Positions 19,407 to 28,148 of a stretch of DNA of 44,497 nucleotides are shown here, piece after piece. Every line of letters begins with the position of its first letter. Position 1 is the stretch's first letter. Origin of the DNA: Chloroflexota bacterium (GTDB taxonomy: Bacteria > Chloroflexota > Dehalococcoidia > Lucifugimonadales > Lucifugimonadaceae); assembly GCA_002717385.1 (NCBI GenBank), contig PBDR01000028.1, forward strand, positions 1 to 44,497, read 5' to 3'. The position numbers were made by a program, and so were the translations under genes. The notes under the pieces are model-generated. The model searched no databases. It worked only from the letters and a program-made list of their open reading frames with translations, and was not told the DNA's origin.

Positions 19407-20315
19407 TTAAAAAAGTAAAAATTTTTTCTTTATATTAAATTTTATGCGAGATGATAAATAATCAACTATTTCAGGATTACCTGCTAAAAACATTCCTTTC
19501 CATTTACGCAATTTATTATAAGTTTCATATTTATTGGAATATGGTTGAAGCCAACCACTGAAATCACTAAATATTCCATTATTATTTAAACAATTAATTT
19601 TGCCTTCTGCTTCTCGTATTAAAATAATTGATGCAGCAAAGTCCCATACATTTGCGAAACCACTTATAGCAAATTGTAGTGATCCATTAGCAACCATAAA
19701 TAGTTCATATGCTGTACTTCCAATTACACGTTCCTCACCAAGAGATTTTTTTATATTTTTATGTAGTTTGAAATTAGATAATTCGTGTGGTAAACCAGAT
19801 AACCGACCATTAACTGGTTTTGTATTCGTTTTAGGTATAATAATTTTTTTATTTCCTATCCATGTTCCTCCACCTTTGTAAGATTCCATAATTATTCCGT
19901 TTTTTTTTGAGTTTGCCCAAGGAATCCAAATAGCTCCCACTATAGGAGTTCCTTTATATAAGACTGAAACTGAAATTGCATATTGTTGAGAGTTATTTAC
20001 AAAGTTGTTAGTTCCATCTATTGGATCAACTGCCCATATCCAATCCCCTGGTTTTCTTTCAGAATTTGGAGGGTCTTCTTCTCCTAGTAGAGTATGGGAA
20101 GGGAATTTTTTAGACATAACTTTCTCAATAATTTTTTGACTATTTTTATCTGCCTCTGACACTAAGTCTCGGCCTGGGATTCCAGATTTAGATGAAATTT
20201 TTAATTTTTTTCCAAATTTAGAAGAAACATAAATTGATGCTTTTTCAACTGATTCAACAACCACATTCTTGATAAATTTAAGATCGGATTGAGAGATGTA
20301 ATTTTTGGATGTCAT
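19407..20315 (-). CDS. Inositol-monophosphatase-family phosphatase
   Basis: A 302-aa enzyme of the Li+-sensitive phosphatase superfamily. The metal ligands are visible: E79-E80 in LLGEEDPP, D97-P-I-D100-G-T-N-N-F, and the C-terminal WDFAASIILIREAEG. Family members hydrolyse inositol phosphates, fructose-1,6-bisphosphate, 3'-phosphoadenosine phosphate or histidinol phosphate. It is ~40 residues longer than usual, mostly at the C-terminus. A HisN role is possible, since the his operon in this window has no recognised histidinol phosphatase. A link with the adjacent kinase-fold gene (phosphorylate/dephosphorylate pair) is the other idea. It is divergent from htpX. Confidence 0.85.
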   Translation of the reverse strand: MTSKNYISQSDLKFIKNVVVESVEKASIYVSSKFGKKLKISSKSGIPGRDLVSEADKNSQKIIEKVMSKKFPSHTLLGEEDPPNSERKPGDWIWAVDPIDGTNNFVNNSQQYAISVSVLYKGTPIVGAIWIPWANSKKNGIIMESYKGGGTWIGNKKIIIPKTNTKPVNGRLSGLPHELSNFKLHKNIKKSLGEERVIGSTAYELFMVANGSLQFAISGFANVWDFAASIILIREAEGKINCLNNNGIFSDFSGWLQPYSNKYETYNKLRKWKGMFLAGNPEIVDYLSSRIKFNIKKKFLLF

Positions 20316-20343
20316 TTCTTGATTTTGTTTATTTATAAAAAAT

Positions 20344-20395
20344 ATTACTAAAGTTTCGAGAAAATTTAATTATTTTTTAGTAATCTTTAGTAATA
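20344..20395. promoter_or_regulatory. Candidate operator: three ATTACTAA/TTAGTAAT sites, 11-bp inverted repeat
   Basis: ATTACTAA lies at 20344-20351, and TTAGTAAT at 20377-20384 and again at 20387-20394, the latter two exactly 10 bp (one helical turn) apart. The outer copies form a perfect 11-bp inverted repeat (20343-20353 with 20385-20395). The element sits in the 117-bp gap between the divergent phosphatase gene and htpX, 38 bases before the htpX start. A regulator-binding site is inferred; no factor is known. Confidence 0.45.
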
Positions 20396-20432
20396 GAAAA
20401 CTAATAATTAAATTAGATTCAGGAGAAGAATA

Positions 20433-21332
20433 TTGAATAAGAGCGTAAAATCCTTCAAAACAGATCCAAAGCTTGTAACTCGTATGTATTTTACTATGTT
20501 TATGTTGGGAGTGTTATATGCTGCTTTTTCTTTTTTGTTGATGAGGTTAGGTGTTCCAATAATTTTTGTAGCTATAATTGTTGGAATTTTTGCTATTATT
20601 CAGTATTCCATGTCAGATAAAATGGTCCTGAAATCTACAGGAGCCAAAGAGGTTTCACAAAAAGAAGAACCTGAACTTCATGATATTGTTGGTATGCTTG
20701 CTAGTAGGTATGAAATGCCTATGCCAAAGATAGCTATAATTGACTCAGATGTACCAAATGCTTTTGCCACAGGTCGTAATCCCAATAGATCATTAATTGC
20801 AGTTACTACTGGGATACAAAAACGATTGAATAAAAAAGAGTTAACTGCCGTAATAGGTCACGAACTTGCTCATATTGTAAATGGAGACATTAAAGTTTTG
20901 GCAATGGGAAATTTTTTCGTAACGTTGACAGGTTTTTTGATGCAAATGTTCTTTTTTAATATGCTATTTGGCGGGATGGGGAGACGACGTGAAGGTGGAG
21001 GAGCAATGATGATCGCTTATTTTGCTACAATAATTGTTTACTTCATTGGGCAACTATTAGTTCTTGCTTTGACCAGATATAGAGAATATGGTGCTGATCA
21101 TAAAGGTGCTGAAATTTGTGGAGATCCAGGTTCATTAGCTGATGCTTTGGCTAAAATTAGTGGAACGGTTTCAAACATACCAGATCAAGATTTACGTAAA
21201 CTTCAAACTGCGAATGCTTTTTTAATCATTTCTGCTTCTTTGCGTGGATCAGGAGGTTTGAACTTATTTTCTACACATCCTTCTGTTGAAGAGAGAATTC
21301 GTCGTTTACGTGATCTAGAAACAAGAATGTAA
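20433..21332 (+). CDS. htpX: Zinc metalloprotease HtpX
   Basis: A membrane-embedded M48 protease that degrades misfolded membrane proteins. It is 299 aa. Two N-terminal transmembrane helices (about residues 18-37 and 40-58), the zinc motif HELAH (H143, E144, H147), two further hydrophobic segments (about 160-182 and 192-212) and the third-ligand segment EYGADHKGAE are visible. The start is TTG 20433 with AGGAGAA at 20421-20427. It is followed by pspAB, a combination known in actinobacteria and chloroflexi, suggesting an envelope-stress operon. Confidence 0.96.
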   Translation: MNKSVKSFKTDPKLVTRMYFTMFMLGVLYAAFSFLLMRLGVPIIFVAIIVGIFAIIQYSMSDKMVLKSTGAKEVSQKEEPELHDIVGMLASRYEMPMPKIAIIDSDVPNAFATGRNPNRSLIAVTTGIQKRLNKKELTAVIGHELAHIVNGDIKVLAMGNFFVTLTGFLMQMFFFNMLFGGMGRRREGGGAMMIAYFATIIVYFIGQLLVLALTRYREYGADHKGAEICGDPGSLADALAKISGTVSNIPDQDLRKLQTANAFLIISASLRGSGGLNLFSTHPSVEERIRRLRDLETRM

Positions 21333-21359
21333 TTTTCATCTGTTTATTATTGTCTAATT

Positions 21360-21956
21360 ATGGGATTTTTCAATTCAAAAGAAAAAATATTTGACGACTG
21401 GGATGTAATTTCCACCTTTTTAAAATCTGAAACTTTGTTACAAAATAAAGGCGAACTAACTCCAGCTAGAAGGGCAGGAATTTTATATTCGATTGATAAT
21501 TCGAATGAATTTCTCGTAAATTTTTCTAAAGAGATTAGTAGTATTTTATATGAAGGAGAAGGTGCGACTAAAACTTCTTATGAAATCAAGAAAGATGGAG
21601 AAGAAATGCGATGGATTATTTTGGAAGATGGTAATTTTACTGATTTAGTTTCTAGTACATATACTATAGGAAATGCTATTGGATCTAATAGTGATAAAAA
21701 TAATCTAATTGCCGCTATTTTCGAATTATATTTATCAGTCAAAATAGATGAAAATTCTAGTAGGACAGGGGTACGAAGTTATTGCATTTATCGTTATGAT
21801 AGGAAAGCTTTTTATCCTTTTATTCCGACAGGAGATAATGAAGGAGAAAGAGATAAGGCTGCAGAAAGTGTTTTGGGGAAAGATTTACGTGATAGTGGCC
21901 TAATAATAGAAAAAGATTTTTCGCAATGGATGGGGGTATGGGGGATACCTTTCTAA
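21360..21956 (+). CDS. pspAB: PspA-associated protein PspAB
   Basis: A 198-aa soluble protein that matches PspAB-type proteins encoded directly after htpX: it opens MGFFNSKEKIFDDWDVIST, and includes GEGATKTSYEIKKDGEEMRWIILEDG, RTGVRSYCIYRYDRKAFYPF and a C-terminal SQWMGVWGIPF. The family is linked by context to the phage-shock (PspA) membrane-stress response, with no defined biochemical activity. It lies 27 bases after htpX and 13 bases before the amidotransferase-like gene. Confidence 0.85.
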   Translation: MGFFNSKEKIFDDWDVISTFLKSETLLQNKGELTPARRAGILYSIDNSNEFLVNFSKEISSILYEGEGATKTSYEIKKDGEEMRWIILEDGNFTDLVSSTYTIGNAIGSNSDKNNLIAAIFELYLSVKIDENSSRTGVRSYCIYRYDRKAFYPFIPTGDNEGERDKAAESVLGKDLRDSGLIIEKDFSQWMGVWGIPF

Positions 21957-21969
21957 TAAATATCTTTAG

Positions 21970-22572
21970 ATGATAAAAAAGAAAACAATAGGATTACTTA
22001 CTCCTTCTAATGAATTTCCTAGTGAATATGTGAAGATTTTAGAAAAATTAGGGCTAAACTACAAAATTATCACTAATTCTTCTATTTATGATGGATATAC
22101 GGGATTGTTGTGTGTAGGAAAGAAAAAATTTTCTAAAGAAGAAAAGATATTTGATTATTTAGAAAATGCAGATAAAACTAATATACCAATCTTAGGTATT
22201 GGTTGGGGAATGGAATTTTTAAATTTTTTCTATGGAGGAAAAATAAGTGAAAATATTACCTTGAAAGAAGATCATGAAAACTTTAAGATTAAACATTCTA
22301 TATTTTTAGTTCCAGGTGCTAAGACTTCTTTTATAATTGGAGGATCAGGATGGGTCAATATTTTTTCACATATAGATAGGCAAATATCCAATAATTCTTT
22401 AGCATCAAATTTATTTGCATCCGCTTATACTTCTAACCTAAGAATTGAAGCGTTAGAAAAACCTGGACATCATTGGGTTTTAGGGGTTCAATGGTCACTA
22501 GATGATCAAAAAATATTACCTGCAGGTTTTCAGAATATATTATTTTCGTTCATAGAAAATTCAACAGATTGA
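21970..22572 (+). CDS. Class I glutamine-amidotransferase-like protein lacking catalytic residues
   Basis: A 200-aa protein with the class I GATase fold pattern: PILGIGWGMEFLNFFYGG corresponds to the nucleophile elbow (normally GxCxGMQ) but G78 occupies the Cys position. Near the C-terminus HHWVLGVQWSLDDQ corresponds to QWHPE, with Ser and Asp in place of the His and Glu. All three catalytic residues are therefore replaced, so it is predicted to be a non-hydrolytic pseudo-enzyme. It resembles CTP-synthase or PuuD-like GATase domains. It follows htpX-pspAB and was probably co-transcribed with them. Confidence 0.75.
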   Translation: MIKKKTIGLLTPSNEFPSEYVKILEKLGLNYKIITNSSIYDGYTGLLCVGKKKFSKEEKIFDYLENADKTNIPILGIGWGMEFLNFFYGGKISENITLKEDHENFKIKHSIFLVPGAKTSFIIGGSGWVNIFSHIDRQISNNSLASNLFASAYTSNLRIEALEKPGHHWVLGVQWSLDDQKILPAGFQNILFSFIENSTD

Positions 22573-22595
22573 TTTTACTTTGAAAGTGATAGTGT

Positions 22596-22624
22596 TTGCA
22601 TGTGTATTTATTTTGGCATAAATT
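22596..22624 (+). promoter_or_regulatory. Weak candidate promoter upstream of the G+C palindrome
   Basis: TTGCAT (22596-22601) and TAAATT (22619-22624) are separated by 17 bases. If used, the start would be near 22631 and the G+C-rich palindrome would lie in the gyrA 5' untranslated region. The match is modest and A+T-rich sequence gives many such hits. Confidence 0.3.
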
Positions 22625-22634
22625 ATCCTACACT

Positions 22635-22718
22635 TATCATTACTTCCGTGTCGTGAGCGTCGTGCGCGTGCGCGCACGCGCTCGCGCACGCGGTTGCGCG
22701 CGAGAAAGGGAAATGATA
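22635..22718. repeat. G+C-rich nested palindrome with alternating purine-pyrimidine tract
   Basis: The flanks TATCATT (22635-22641) and AATGATA (22712-22718) are inverted repeats. Between them, 22646-22704 is almost wholly G+C. It contains a perfect 18-bp palindrome (22664-22681), an 8-bp pair CGTGCGCG 22661-22668 / CGCGCACG 22683-22690, and a 7-bp pair CTCGCGC 22681-22687 / GCGCGAG 22698-22704. Bases 22661-22681 alternate purine and pyrimidine without a break, with further alternating blocks at 22683-22692 and 22695-22702; such tracts favour Z-DNA. No T-run follows on either strand, so it is not an ordinary terminator. It lies 38 bases before gyrA. Confidence 0.9.
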
Positions 22719-22722
22719 TACA
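22694..22722 (+). promoter_or_regulatory. Candidate gyrA promoter overlapping the G+C palindrome
   Basis: TTGCGC (22694-22699) and TATACA (22717-22722) are separated by 17 bases. The -35-like box lies inside the last palindromic arm, so a structural transition there would directly affect use of this promoter. A good AGGGGAT ribosome binding site follows at 22746-22752. The promoter is inferred only. Confidence 0.35.
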
Positions 22723-22756
22723 TATTATTAGAAATTTAAAGAATTAGGGGATAATT

Positions 22757-25312
22757 ATGGTCAATAGTGATCTAGGAAAGACAAATCTAATTGGTATCGA
22801 GCAAGAGATGCGTAGCTCATATTTAGATTATGCTATGAGTGTTATAGTTTCTAGAGCATTACCTGATATTCGTGATGGGCTAAAACCAGTTCAACGTAGG
22901 ATTTTATATGCAATGTATGATCAGGGGATGAGACCGAGTTCTTCATATAAAAAAAGTGCAAGATTGGTAGGGGAAGTTCTCGGTAAATATCATCCCCATG
23001 GAGATAGTTCTGTATATGAGGCTCAAGTTAGGATGGCTCAACCTTTTTCACTAAGATATCCACTTGTTGATGGGCAAGGTAATTATGGTTCCGTTGATGG
23101 AGATCCTGCCGCTGCCATGAGATATACGGAATGTAAATTATCCCCGATTACTGAGATGGTTCTAAGTGACATTGAAAAAGATACAGTTGACTGGGCGGAA
23201 AATTTTGATCAATCTTTACGTGAACCATCAGTATTACCAGCTAGGCTACCAACTCTTCTAGTTAATGGTGCTTCTGGAATTGCTGTTGGTATGGCAACTA
23301 ATATTCCTCCGCATAACCTTACTGAGATTTGTAATGCTATTAATCACTTGATTAGATATCCTGATGCTACTATAGATTCATTAATGAAAAAGGTTACTGG
23401 TCCTGACTTTCCTACTGGAGCTCACATATGGGGTCAACAAGGAATAAGAGATGCTTACACCACAGGTCGAGGTAGAATTATAGTCCAATCCCAGCATCAC
23501 ATTGAAGAAGTAAAAAGGCAGGACCGTAAAAGATTAGTGTTTACTGAGATTCCATTTCAGGTTAATAAAGCAAATCTAATTTCGAGAATAGCTGATTTAA
23601 TTAAAACTAAAAAAATTGATGGGATTTCTGAAATACGTGATGAATCTGATAGAAAAGGTATGCGGATTGTATTGGAAATGAAACGAGGTTCTCATATACC
23701 AGTAATACTAAATAATTTGTATAAGCTGACCCCTCTCCGATCTTCATTTTCAGTTAATATGATTGCATTGGTTAATGGTACTCCTAGAGTAATTAACCTA
23801 AAACAATCTCTCTTATATTACATAGAATTTCGACAGGAAGTTGTACGTAGGCGAGCTGAATTTGAATTAAAAAAGGCTAGAGCTAGATTACATGTTTTAG
23901 AAGGATTGAGAATTGCGATAGATAATCTTGATAAGGTAATAGATTTAATTCGATCTTCAGCAGATGTTGAAGAGGCAAGAAATAACTTAGTTAATGAGTT
24001 TTCTCTATCTGAAATTCAAGCTCAAGCTATTTTAGATATGCAATTACGCCGTTTGGCTGCATTAGAGAGACAAAAAATTGAGGAAGAATATAAAGGTTTA
24101 TTGAATTTAATTGAAGAATTAGAACAGCTTTTAGGTGATCCTCAAAAAGTTCTTGAAATGATTCGTAAGGAAACTAATGAACTAAAGAAAAAATATGGAG
24201 ATGACCGTAAAACTACAGTTCATATCGAAGAATTGGGCGACTGGAAAAGAGAAGACACGGAACCTAAAGAAGAAGTTGTTATAACTTTAACTAGAAATGG
24301 GTATGCTAAGAGAGTTAAAACCGATACTTACAGAAGACAACACAGAGGTGGAGTAGGTAAAAGAGGACAAAGAATGACCAAGGAGGATGATATTACACCT
24401 TTTTTACAGCTTGCGAATACTCATGATTACTTATTATTTTTTACGGATAGAGGGAGAGCATTTAGATGTCGTGTATTTGAATTGCCTGCAGATCAATCTA
24501 GGAATTCTAGAGGAACACCTGTCAGTAATTTAGGATTTAATATTGAGCAACGAGAACAGATACATGAAATGATTTCTGTTTCTAGTTTATTACAAGATAC
24601 ATATCTTGTAATTGTAACTAAAAAAGGACAGATAAAAAGAATGCATTTACCATTGCTAAAAAACATGAATCGATCAGGACTAAGGGCTTTCAAATTAAAA
24701 AATGATGATGAATTAGTTGGAGCGTGTTTAGTGAACGAAAATCAAGATATTGTTATGGTTACTGCTGCTGGATTGTCAATTAGGGTCGCTTCAGCGGATA
24801 TTAGATCAACACAAAGGATGGCAGGAGGGGTAAGAGGAATCAATTTAAATTCTAAAGATGAAGTTGTTGCTATGGATGTAGTTGATGAAAATGGATATTT
24901 ATTGATAGTAGGGAAAAAAGGTAGAGGAAAACTTACCGCTATGCGGCATTATAAAACTCAGCGTCGAGGTGGTAAAGGGCTTATTACTTTAAAGGTTACC
25001 ACAGGAAAGACTGGTACAGGTAAAGTAGCCGATGCTGTAGTGGTAAGCTCAGAAATTACTGATGATGATCAAGGTAATATAATGTTAGTAACGGAAAAAG
25101 CACAAATTTTACGTACTAATCTAAAAGAAATTCGTCGAACAGGTAGAAATGCTCAGGGAGTAAAAATACATGAAGTTTCTTCAGGAGATAATGTTAGTGC
25201 AATAAGGGTAATCGATCCAGCAAAACAAAAAAATGATTCTGATGATCAATTAAAGATTGATACCAATGGTTCTGATAATATTTCAGATGATTATGAACGA
25301 TCAAAATCTTAA
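22757..25312 (+). CDS. gyrA: DNA gyrase subunit A
   Basis: The DNA-cleaving and -wrapping subunit of gyrase, which introduces negative supercoils. It is 851 aa. The N-terminal breakage domain carries the catalytic tyrosine Y123 (MRYTECKLS) and the region [19 protein letters not shown], where residues matching the quinolone-resistance positions are Ser and Glu. The C-terminal pinwheel holds the GyrA box QRRGGKG, which marks it as GyrA rather than ParC. A Gln/Asp/Ser-rich tail ends the protein. gyrB is not in the window. The last 20 bases overlap the next ORF. Confidence 0.97.
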   Translation: MVNSDLGKTNLIGIEQEMRSSYLDYAMSVIVSRALPDIRDGLKPVQRRILYAMYDQGMRPSSSYKKSARLVGEVLGKYHPHGDSSVYEAQVRMAQPFSLRYPLVDGQGNYGSVDGDPAAAMRYTECKLSPITEMVLSDIEKDTVDWAENFDQSLREPSVLPARLPTLLVNGASGIAVGMATNIPPHNLTEICNAINHLIRYPDATIDSLMKKVTGPDFPTGAHIWGQQGIRDAYTTGRGRIIVQSQHHIEEVKRQDRKRLVFTEIPFQVNKANLISRIADLIKTKKIDGISEIRDESDRKGMRIVLEMKRGSHIPVILNNLYKLTPLRSSFSVNMIALVNGTPRVINLKQSLLYYIEFRQEVVRRRAEFELKKARARLHVLEGLRIAIDNLDKVIDLIRSSADVEEARNNLVNEFSLSEIQAQAILDMQLRRLAALERQKIEEEYKGLLNLIEELEQLLGDPQKVLEMIRKETNELKKKYGDDRKTTVHIEELGDWKREDTEPKEEVVITLTRNGYAKRVKTDTYRRQHRGGVGKRGQRMTKEDDITPFLQLANTHDYLLFFTDRGRAFRCRVFELPADQSRNSRGTPVSNLGFNIEQREQIHEMISVSSLLQDTYLVIVTKKGQIKRMHLPLLKNMNRSGLRAFKLKNDDELVGACLVNENQDIVMVTAAGLSIRVASADIRSTQRMAGGVRGINLNSKDEVVAMDVVDENGYLLIVGKKGRGKLTAMRHYKTQRRGGKGLITLKVTTGKTGTGKVADAVVVSSEITDDDQGNIMLVTEKAQILRTNLKEIRRTGRNAQGVKIHEVSSGDNVSAIRVIDPAKQKNDSDDQLKIDTNGSDNISDDYERSKS

Positions 25313-25766
25313 AGATGCCTGGGCTGCATTTCCAACAGGTGTATCAATAATCACTTCTAAGGATTTTCATGGTGAATGTCATGGTATGACAGCTAATAGT
25401 ATTATGTCATTTTCTATAGATCCACCTTTAGTTTTAATATCTGTGGCTAAATCACGAGAATCAAATATTTTGATAAAAAAACATAGAAAATTTGGACTTA
25501 ATATTTTAAACTCTGATCAAAATGAAATCGCAAATTTTTATTCTGCCCCATCAGAAAAAAAAATAATTAATAAAATAAATTGGGATCTTGTTAAATATAA
25601 TGAAGTTTATCTGATTTCTAATTCTTTAGTTAAAATGGCATGTAATGTAGTAAAACAGTATGATCACGCAGATCATACTCTTTTTATCGGATCTGTTTTC
25701 AAATTAGAGGTAGAAAAAAGGAAACCTCTTATATGGTATGACAGAAAATATGCAGAGTTAGTTTAA
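25293..25766 (+). CDS. Flavin reductase-like (FMN-binding split-barrel) protein
   Basis: A 157-aa protein from ATG 25293 (longer in-frame starts at 25257 and 25287 overlap gyrA more). It has the flavin_reduct signature: [15 protein letters not shown], then [38 protein letters not shown] and a C-terminal [12 protein letters not shown]...[12 protein letters not shown]. Members reduce FMN with NAD(P)H to feed monooxygenases or act as FMN-dependent oxidoreductases. The usual mid-region motif is slightly divergent. Its partner is unknown. The start is uncertain because no clear ribosome binding site is visible. Confidence 0.85.
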   Translation: MNDQNLKDAWAAFPTGVSIITSKDFHGECHGMTANSIMSFSIDPPLVLISVAKSRESNILIKKHRKFGLNILNSDQNEIANFYSAPSEKKIINKINWDLVKYNEVYLISNSLVKMACNVVKQYDHADHTLFIGSVFKLEVEKRKPLIWYDRKYAELV

Positions 25767-25790
25767 TTTTTTTGAGATCTTGGGTATGAT

Positions 25791-27173
25791 TTGAAGATTA
25801 CAGGAATATCAGTTACACCTATATACCCTAAAAAAATTTTTGGAGGATCTCAGAAAATTTTTCTTGATTTATTCATGGGTTTGGATAAAAGAGATCACAA
25901 CGTACAAATTTTATCTACTAAGTCGAATAATTTGAATGAAGAGTTTTATATTAATACTTTATTAGTTAAATCTTATTTGAATTTTCGAGGATCTTTCCCT
26001 GCGACACATCAGATTCCACCATTTGATTTAATTAAGAATACAAAAATAATTGAGAATGAAACACAAGATAGTGATGTAATTTATTTACATGCTGATTCTT
26101 TATATTTAAGGCCAGACTTAAATATTTCAAAAATATATAGGTCTATTCATGATTACATATATGAAGAATCTATTTTATCAACATTATTACTATCATCCAA
26201 AGTTACTGTAGTACCATCAAATTATTTGAAGAATTGTATCGAAACGATTGTATTAAACTCAGGGATTAGAGATTTAGAACATATTGTTACTATTCCTAAT
26301 GCAATTACAAATAATGTTTCTATAAAAGAAAAAAAATTTATCAAAGATTTAAAAAAAAGATCAAATGGAGATTTATTGGTGTTATTTCCTCATCGTCCTG
26401 CACCAAATAAAGGACTAGTTGAAGCTGTAAAAATTATCAAAAAACTTCAATCAAAATTAATTAATAGAAGAGTTAAATTGTTAGTCCCGTTTAATCAAAG
26501 TTCAAATTTACCTGATGAATCGAATTATAGTTTTAATTCTATGAAGCAGATAATTTCTGATTATAATGTTGAAGATTTAGTAATTATGCATGAATGGTTA
26601 AATAGTGATGAAATGCCTGATTTTTTATCTTTAGGGGATGTAGTTATTTGTCCAGGGAATTTTGTAGAATCTTTTGGTTTAATATCATTGGAAGCAATTT
26701 ATAATCGAACTCCCGTTGTATGTTATAAAGTTGGAGCATTACGTGAATTATATGATATACCTGGAATTTACCAGGTCACATTTGGAGATATTGATGTTTT
26801 TGTAGATAGTATTTTAGATGCAATTAATATAAACGAGTCTTATAAGACAGAAGGTCAAGAATATGTTCGCTCTAACTATTCATTAAATTCAATGATAAAT
26901 TCCTATGAGAAATTATTTTCGGGTGAATATAATTCTTTTCATAAAAAAACGATTAGTAATCATTTAATGGTTTTAGCACCTTGGTGTCATATTGAAAAAA
27001 AATCTATATATAATGATTACACTTCGAAATTTTATAATTATCCTAATTTATTTAAATATTTTTTACATGAGAACAAAATAGAGATAGATTTAAAAAAAAT
27101 ATCATCTAGCGATATATTGCATGATATTAATTTAGCAATAAAAGATGGTTGTATTACAAAAGTTATTGTGTGA
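25791..27173 (+). CDS. GT4-like glycosyltransferase (divergent)
   Basis: A 460-aa GT-B type protein. The N-terminus TPIYPKKIFGGSQKIFLDL has the GGSQ loop of GT4 donor domains; later come LFPHRPAPNKGLVEAVKII (nucleotide-sugar side), CPGNFVESFGLISLEAIYNRTPVVCY with the E-x7-E motif, and a ~70-residue C-terminal extension with no recognised match. The TTG start at 25791 has no strong ribosome binding site. The acceptor is unknown. It follows the flavin-reductase gene by 24 bases and ends 92 bases before rplU, from which it is probably separated by a promoter. Confidence 0.7.
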   Translation: MKITGISVTPIYPKKIFGGSQKIFLDLFMGLDKRDHNVQILSTKSNNLNEEFYINTLLVKSYLNFRGSFPATHQIPPFDLIKNTKIIENETQDSDVIYLHADSLYLRPDLNISKIYRSIHDYIYEESILSTLLLSSKVTVVPSNYLKNCIETIVLNSGIRDLEHIVTIPNAITNNVSIKEKKFIKDLKKRSNGDLLVLFPHRPAPNKGLVEAVKIIKKLQSKLINRRVKLLVPFNQSSNLPDESNYSFNSMKQIISDYNVEDLVIMHEWLNSDEMPDFLSLGDVVICPGNFVESFGLISLEAIYNRTPVVCYKVGALRELYDIPGIYQVTFGDIDVFVDSILDAININESYKTEGQEYVRSNYSLNSMINSYEKLFSGEYNSFHKKTISNHLMVLAPWCHIEKKSIYNDYTSKFYNYPNLFKYFLHENKIEIDLKKISSSDILHDINLAIKDGCITKVIV

Positions 27174-27200
27174 ATTAAGTATTAAGTAACCTAAATATTG

Positions 27201-27230
27201 TTGATTTCCTGTATCGATCATTCGTAAAAT
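27201..27230 (+). promoter_or_regulatory. Candidate promoter of rplU-rpmA
   Basis: TTGATT (27201-27206) and TAAAAT (27225-27230) are 18 bases apart, followed 35 bases later by the rplU ATG. The match (TTGA.. and 5 of 6 at -10) is good for this genome, and the gap before ribosomal genes needs a promoter. Confidence 0.45.
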
Positions 27231-27265
27231 TATTAACCTACCTACTATTAAGCTGACTCACATAT

Positions 27266-27640
27266 ATGACTACTGACTATGCAATAATTACAACTGGCGG
27301 GCATCAACACAGGGTTCGTCAAGGTGATACTATTTCAATCCAAGGTCAAAAAGGGCAAGTAGGTGGTGATATATCATTTGATGATGTTGTTTTATCTTAT
27401 ATTCAAGGTAATTTAACTATTGGTTCTCCGTTTGTTTTAGGAGTTAAGATTACGGGTAAGGTTTTATCTCATGGGAGGTTAAAAAAAGTTATATCTCTAA
27501 GATATAAGAATAAAACTAGACATAGAGTAAAAACTGGACATAGACAACCTGTAACAAGTGTAGAAATAACTAATATCATTAAATCATCTTCGAAAGCATC
27601 AAAATCAAACAAACTAGGTGGTAAAAATAATGGCTCATAA
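27266..27640 (+). CDS. rplU: 50S ribosomal protein L21
   Basis: A 124-aa large-subunit protein. [39 protein letters not shown] and [24 protein letters not shown] match L21 end to end. A Ser/Lys/Asn-rich C-terminal extension of ~20 residues goes beyond the usual ~103 aa. The reading frame continues across the rpmA start, so L21 and L27 overlap by 11 bases, and the rpmA ribosome binding site lies inside the extension. Confidence 0.97.
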   Translation: MTTDYAIITTGGHQHRVRQGDTISIQGQKGQVGGDISFDDVVLSYIQGNLTIGSPFVLGVKITGKVLSHGRLKKVISLRYKNKTRHRVKTGHRQPVTSVEITNIIKSSSKASKSNKLGGKNNGS

Positions 27641-27893
27641 AAAAGGTGGAGGAACATCAAGAAATGGTAGAGATAGTGCAGGTAAAAGATTGGGAGTCAA
27701 GGCTTTTGCTGGTGAAACAGTATCCGCAGGTTCTATTTTAGTTAGGCAAAGAGGAACTAAGTTAAATCCAGGAACAAATGTAGGTATTGGAAGGGATCAT
27801 ACTTTGTACTCATTAATAGATGGTAATGTTAGGTTTGATTATCGTTCCAAAGGAAAAAAAAGAGTAAATGTTGATCCTATAAAGATTAATTAA
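27630..27893 (+). CDS. rpmA: 50S ribosomal protein L27
   Basis: An 87-aa protein beginning [24 protein letters not shown], the standard L27 N-terminus at the peptidyl-transferase centre, with [21 protein letters not shown] downstream. An in-frame ATG at 27618 would add four residues, but the conserved MAHKKG start at 27630 is preferred; AGGTGG at 27616-27621 is its ribosome binding site. It lacks the cleaved N-terminal extension of firmicute L27. Confidence 0.97.
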   Translation: MAHKKGGGTSRNGRDSAGKRLGVKAFAGETVSAGSILVRQRGTKLNPGTNVGIGRDHTLYSLIDGNVRFDYRSKGKKRVNVDPIKIN

Positions 27894-27904
27894 AATTAAA
27901 AAAA

Positions 27905-28126
27905 ATGAAATCTAATATACATCCTGAATATTTTTCAAATACTACTGTTACATGTGGATGTGGTGCCACTTGGGTTACTTCATCTACTAAAACCGAAATA
28001 CGTACAGAAATATGTAGCAAATGTCATCCATTTTGGACAGGGGAGCAAAGAATAGTAGATACGGAGGGTCGAGTCGAAAGAATGATGAGACGTTACAAAT
28101 TGTCTAACGAACAAAATTCCGAATAA
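27905..28126 (+). CDS. rpmE: 50S ribosomal protein L31 (zinc-binding form)
   Basis: A 73-aa protein. MKSNIHPEYF, then C17-x-C19 and C37-x2-C40 (ICSKCHPFWTG), and a C-terminal GRVERMMRRY match the C+ (zinc-containing) L31. It lies 11 bases after rpmA and 22 bases before the DUF1385 gene. In several chloroflexi and firmicutes rpmE precedes a DUF1385 membrane protein, as here. Confidence 0.96.
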   Translation: MKSNIHPEYFSNTTVTCGCGATWVTSSTKTEIRTEICSKCHPFWTGEQRIVDTEGRVERMMRRYKLSNEQNSE

Positions 28127-28148
28127 CCTTACTAGAATAATTTTAAAT

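Noticed and set aside
22635-22718. G+C palindrome as a simple intrinsic terminator of the htpX operon
   Set aside because: No T-run follows on either strand, and the alternating purine-pyrimidine pattern and nested arms exceed what a terminator needs. A factor-assisted end cannot be excluded.
22757-25312. Topoisomerase IV subunit A (ParC) instead of GyrA
   Set aside because: A clear GyrA box QRRGGKG is present in the C-terminal domain.
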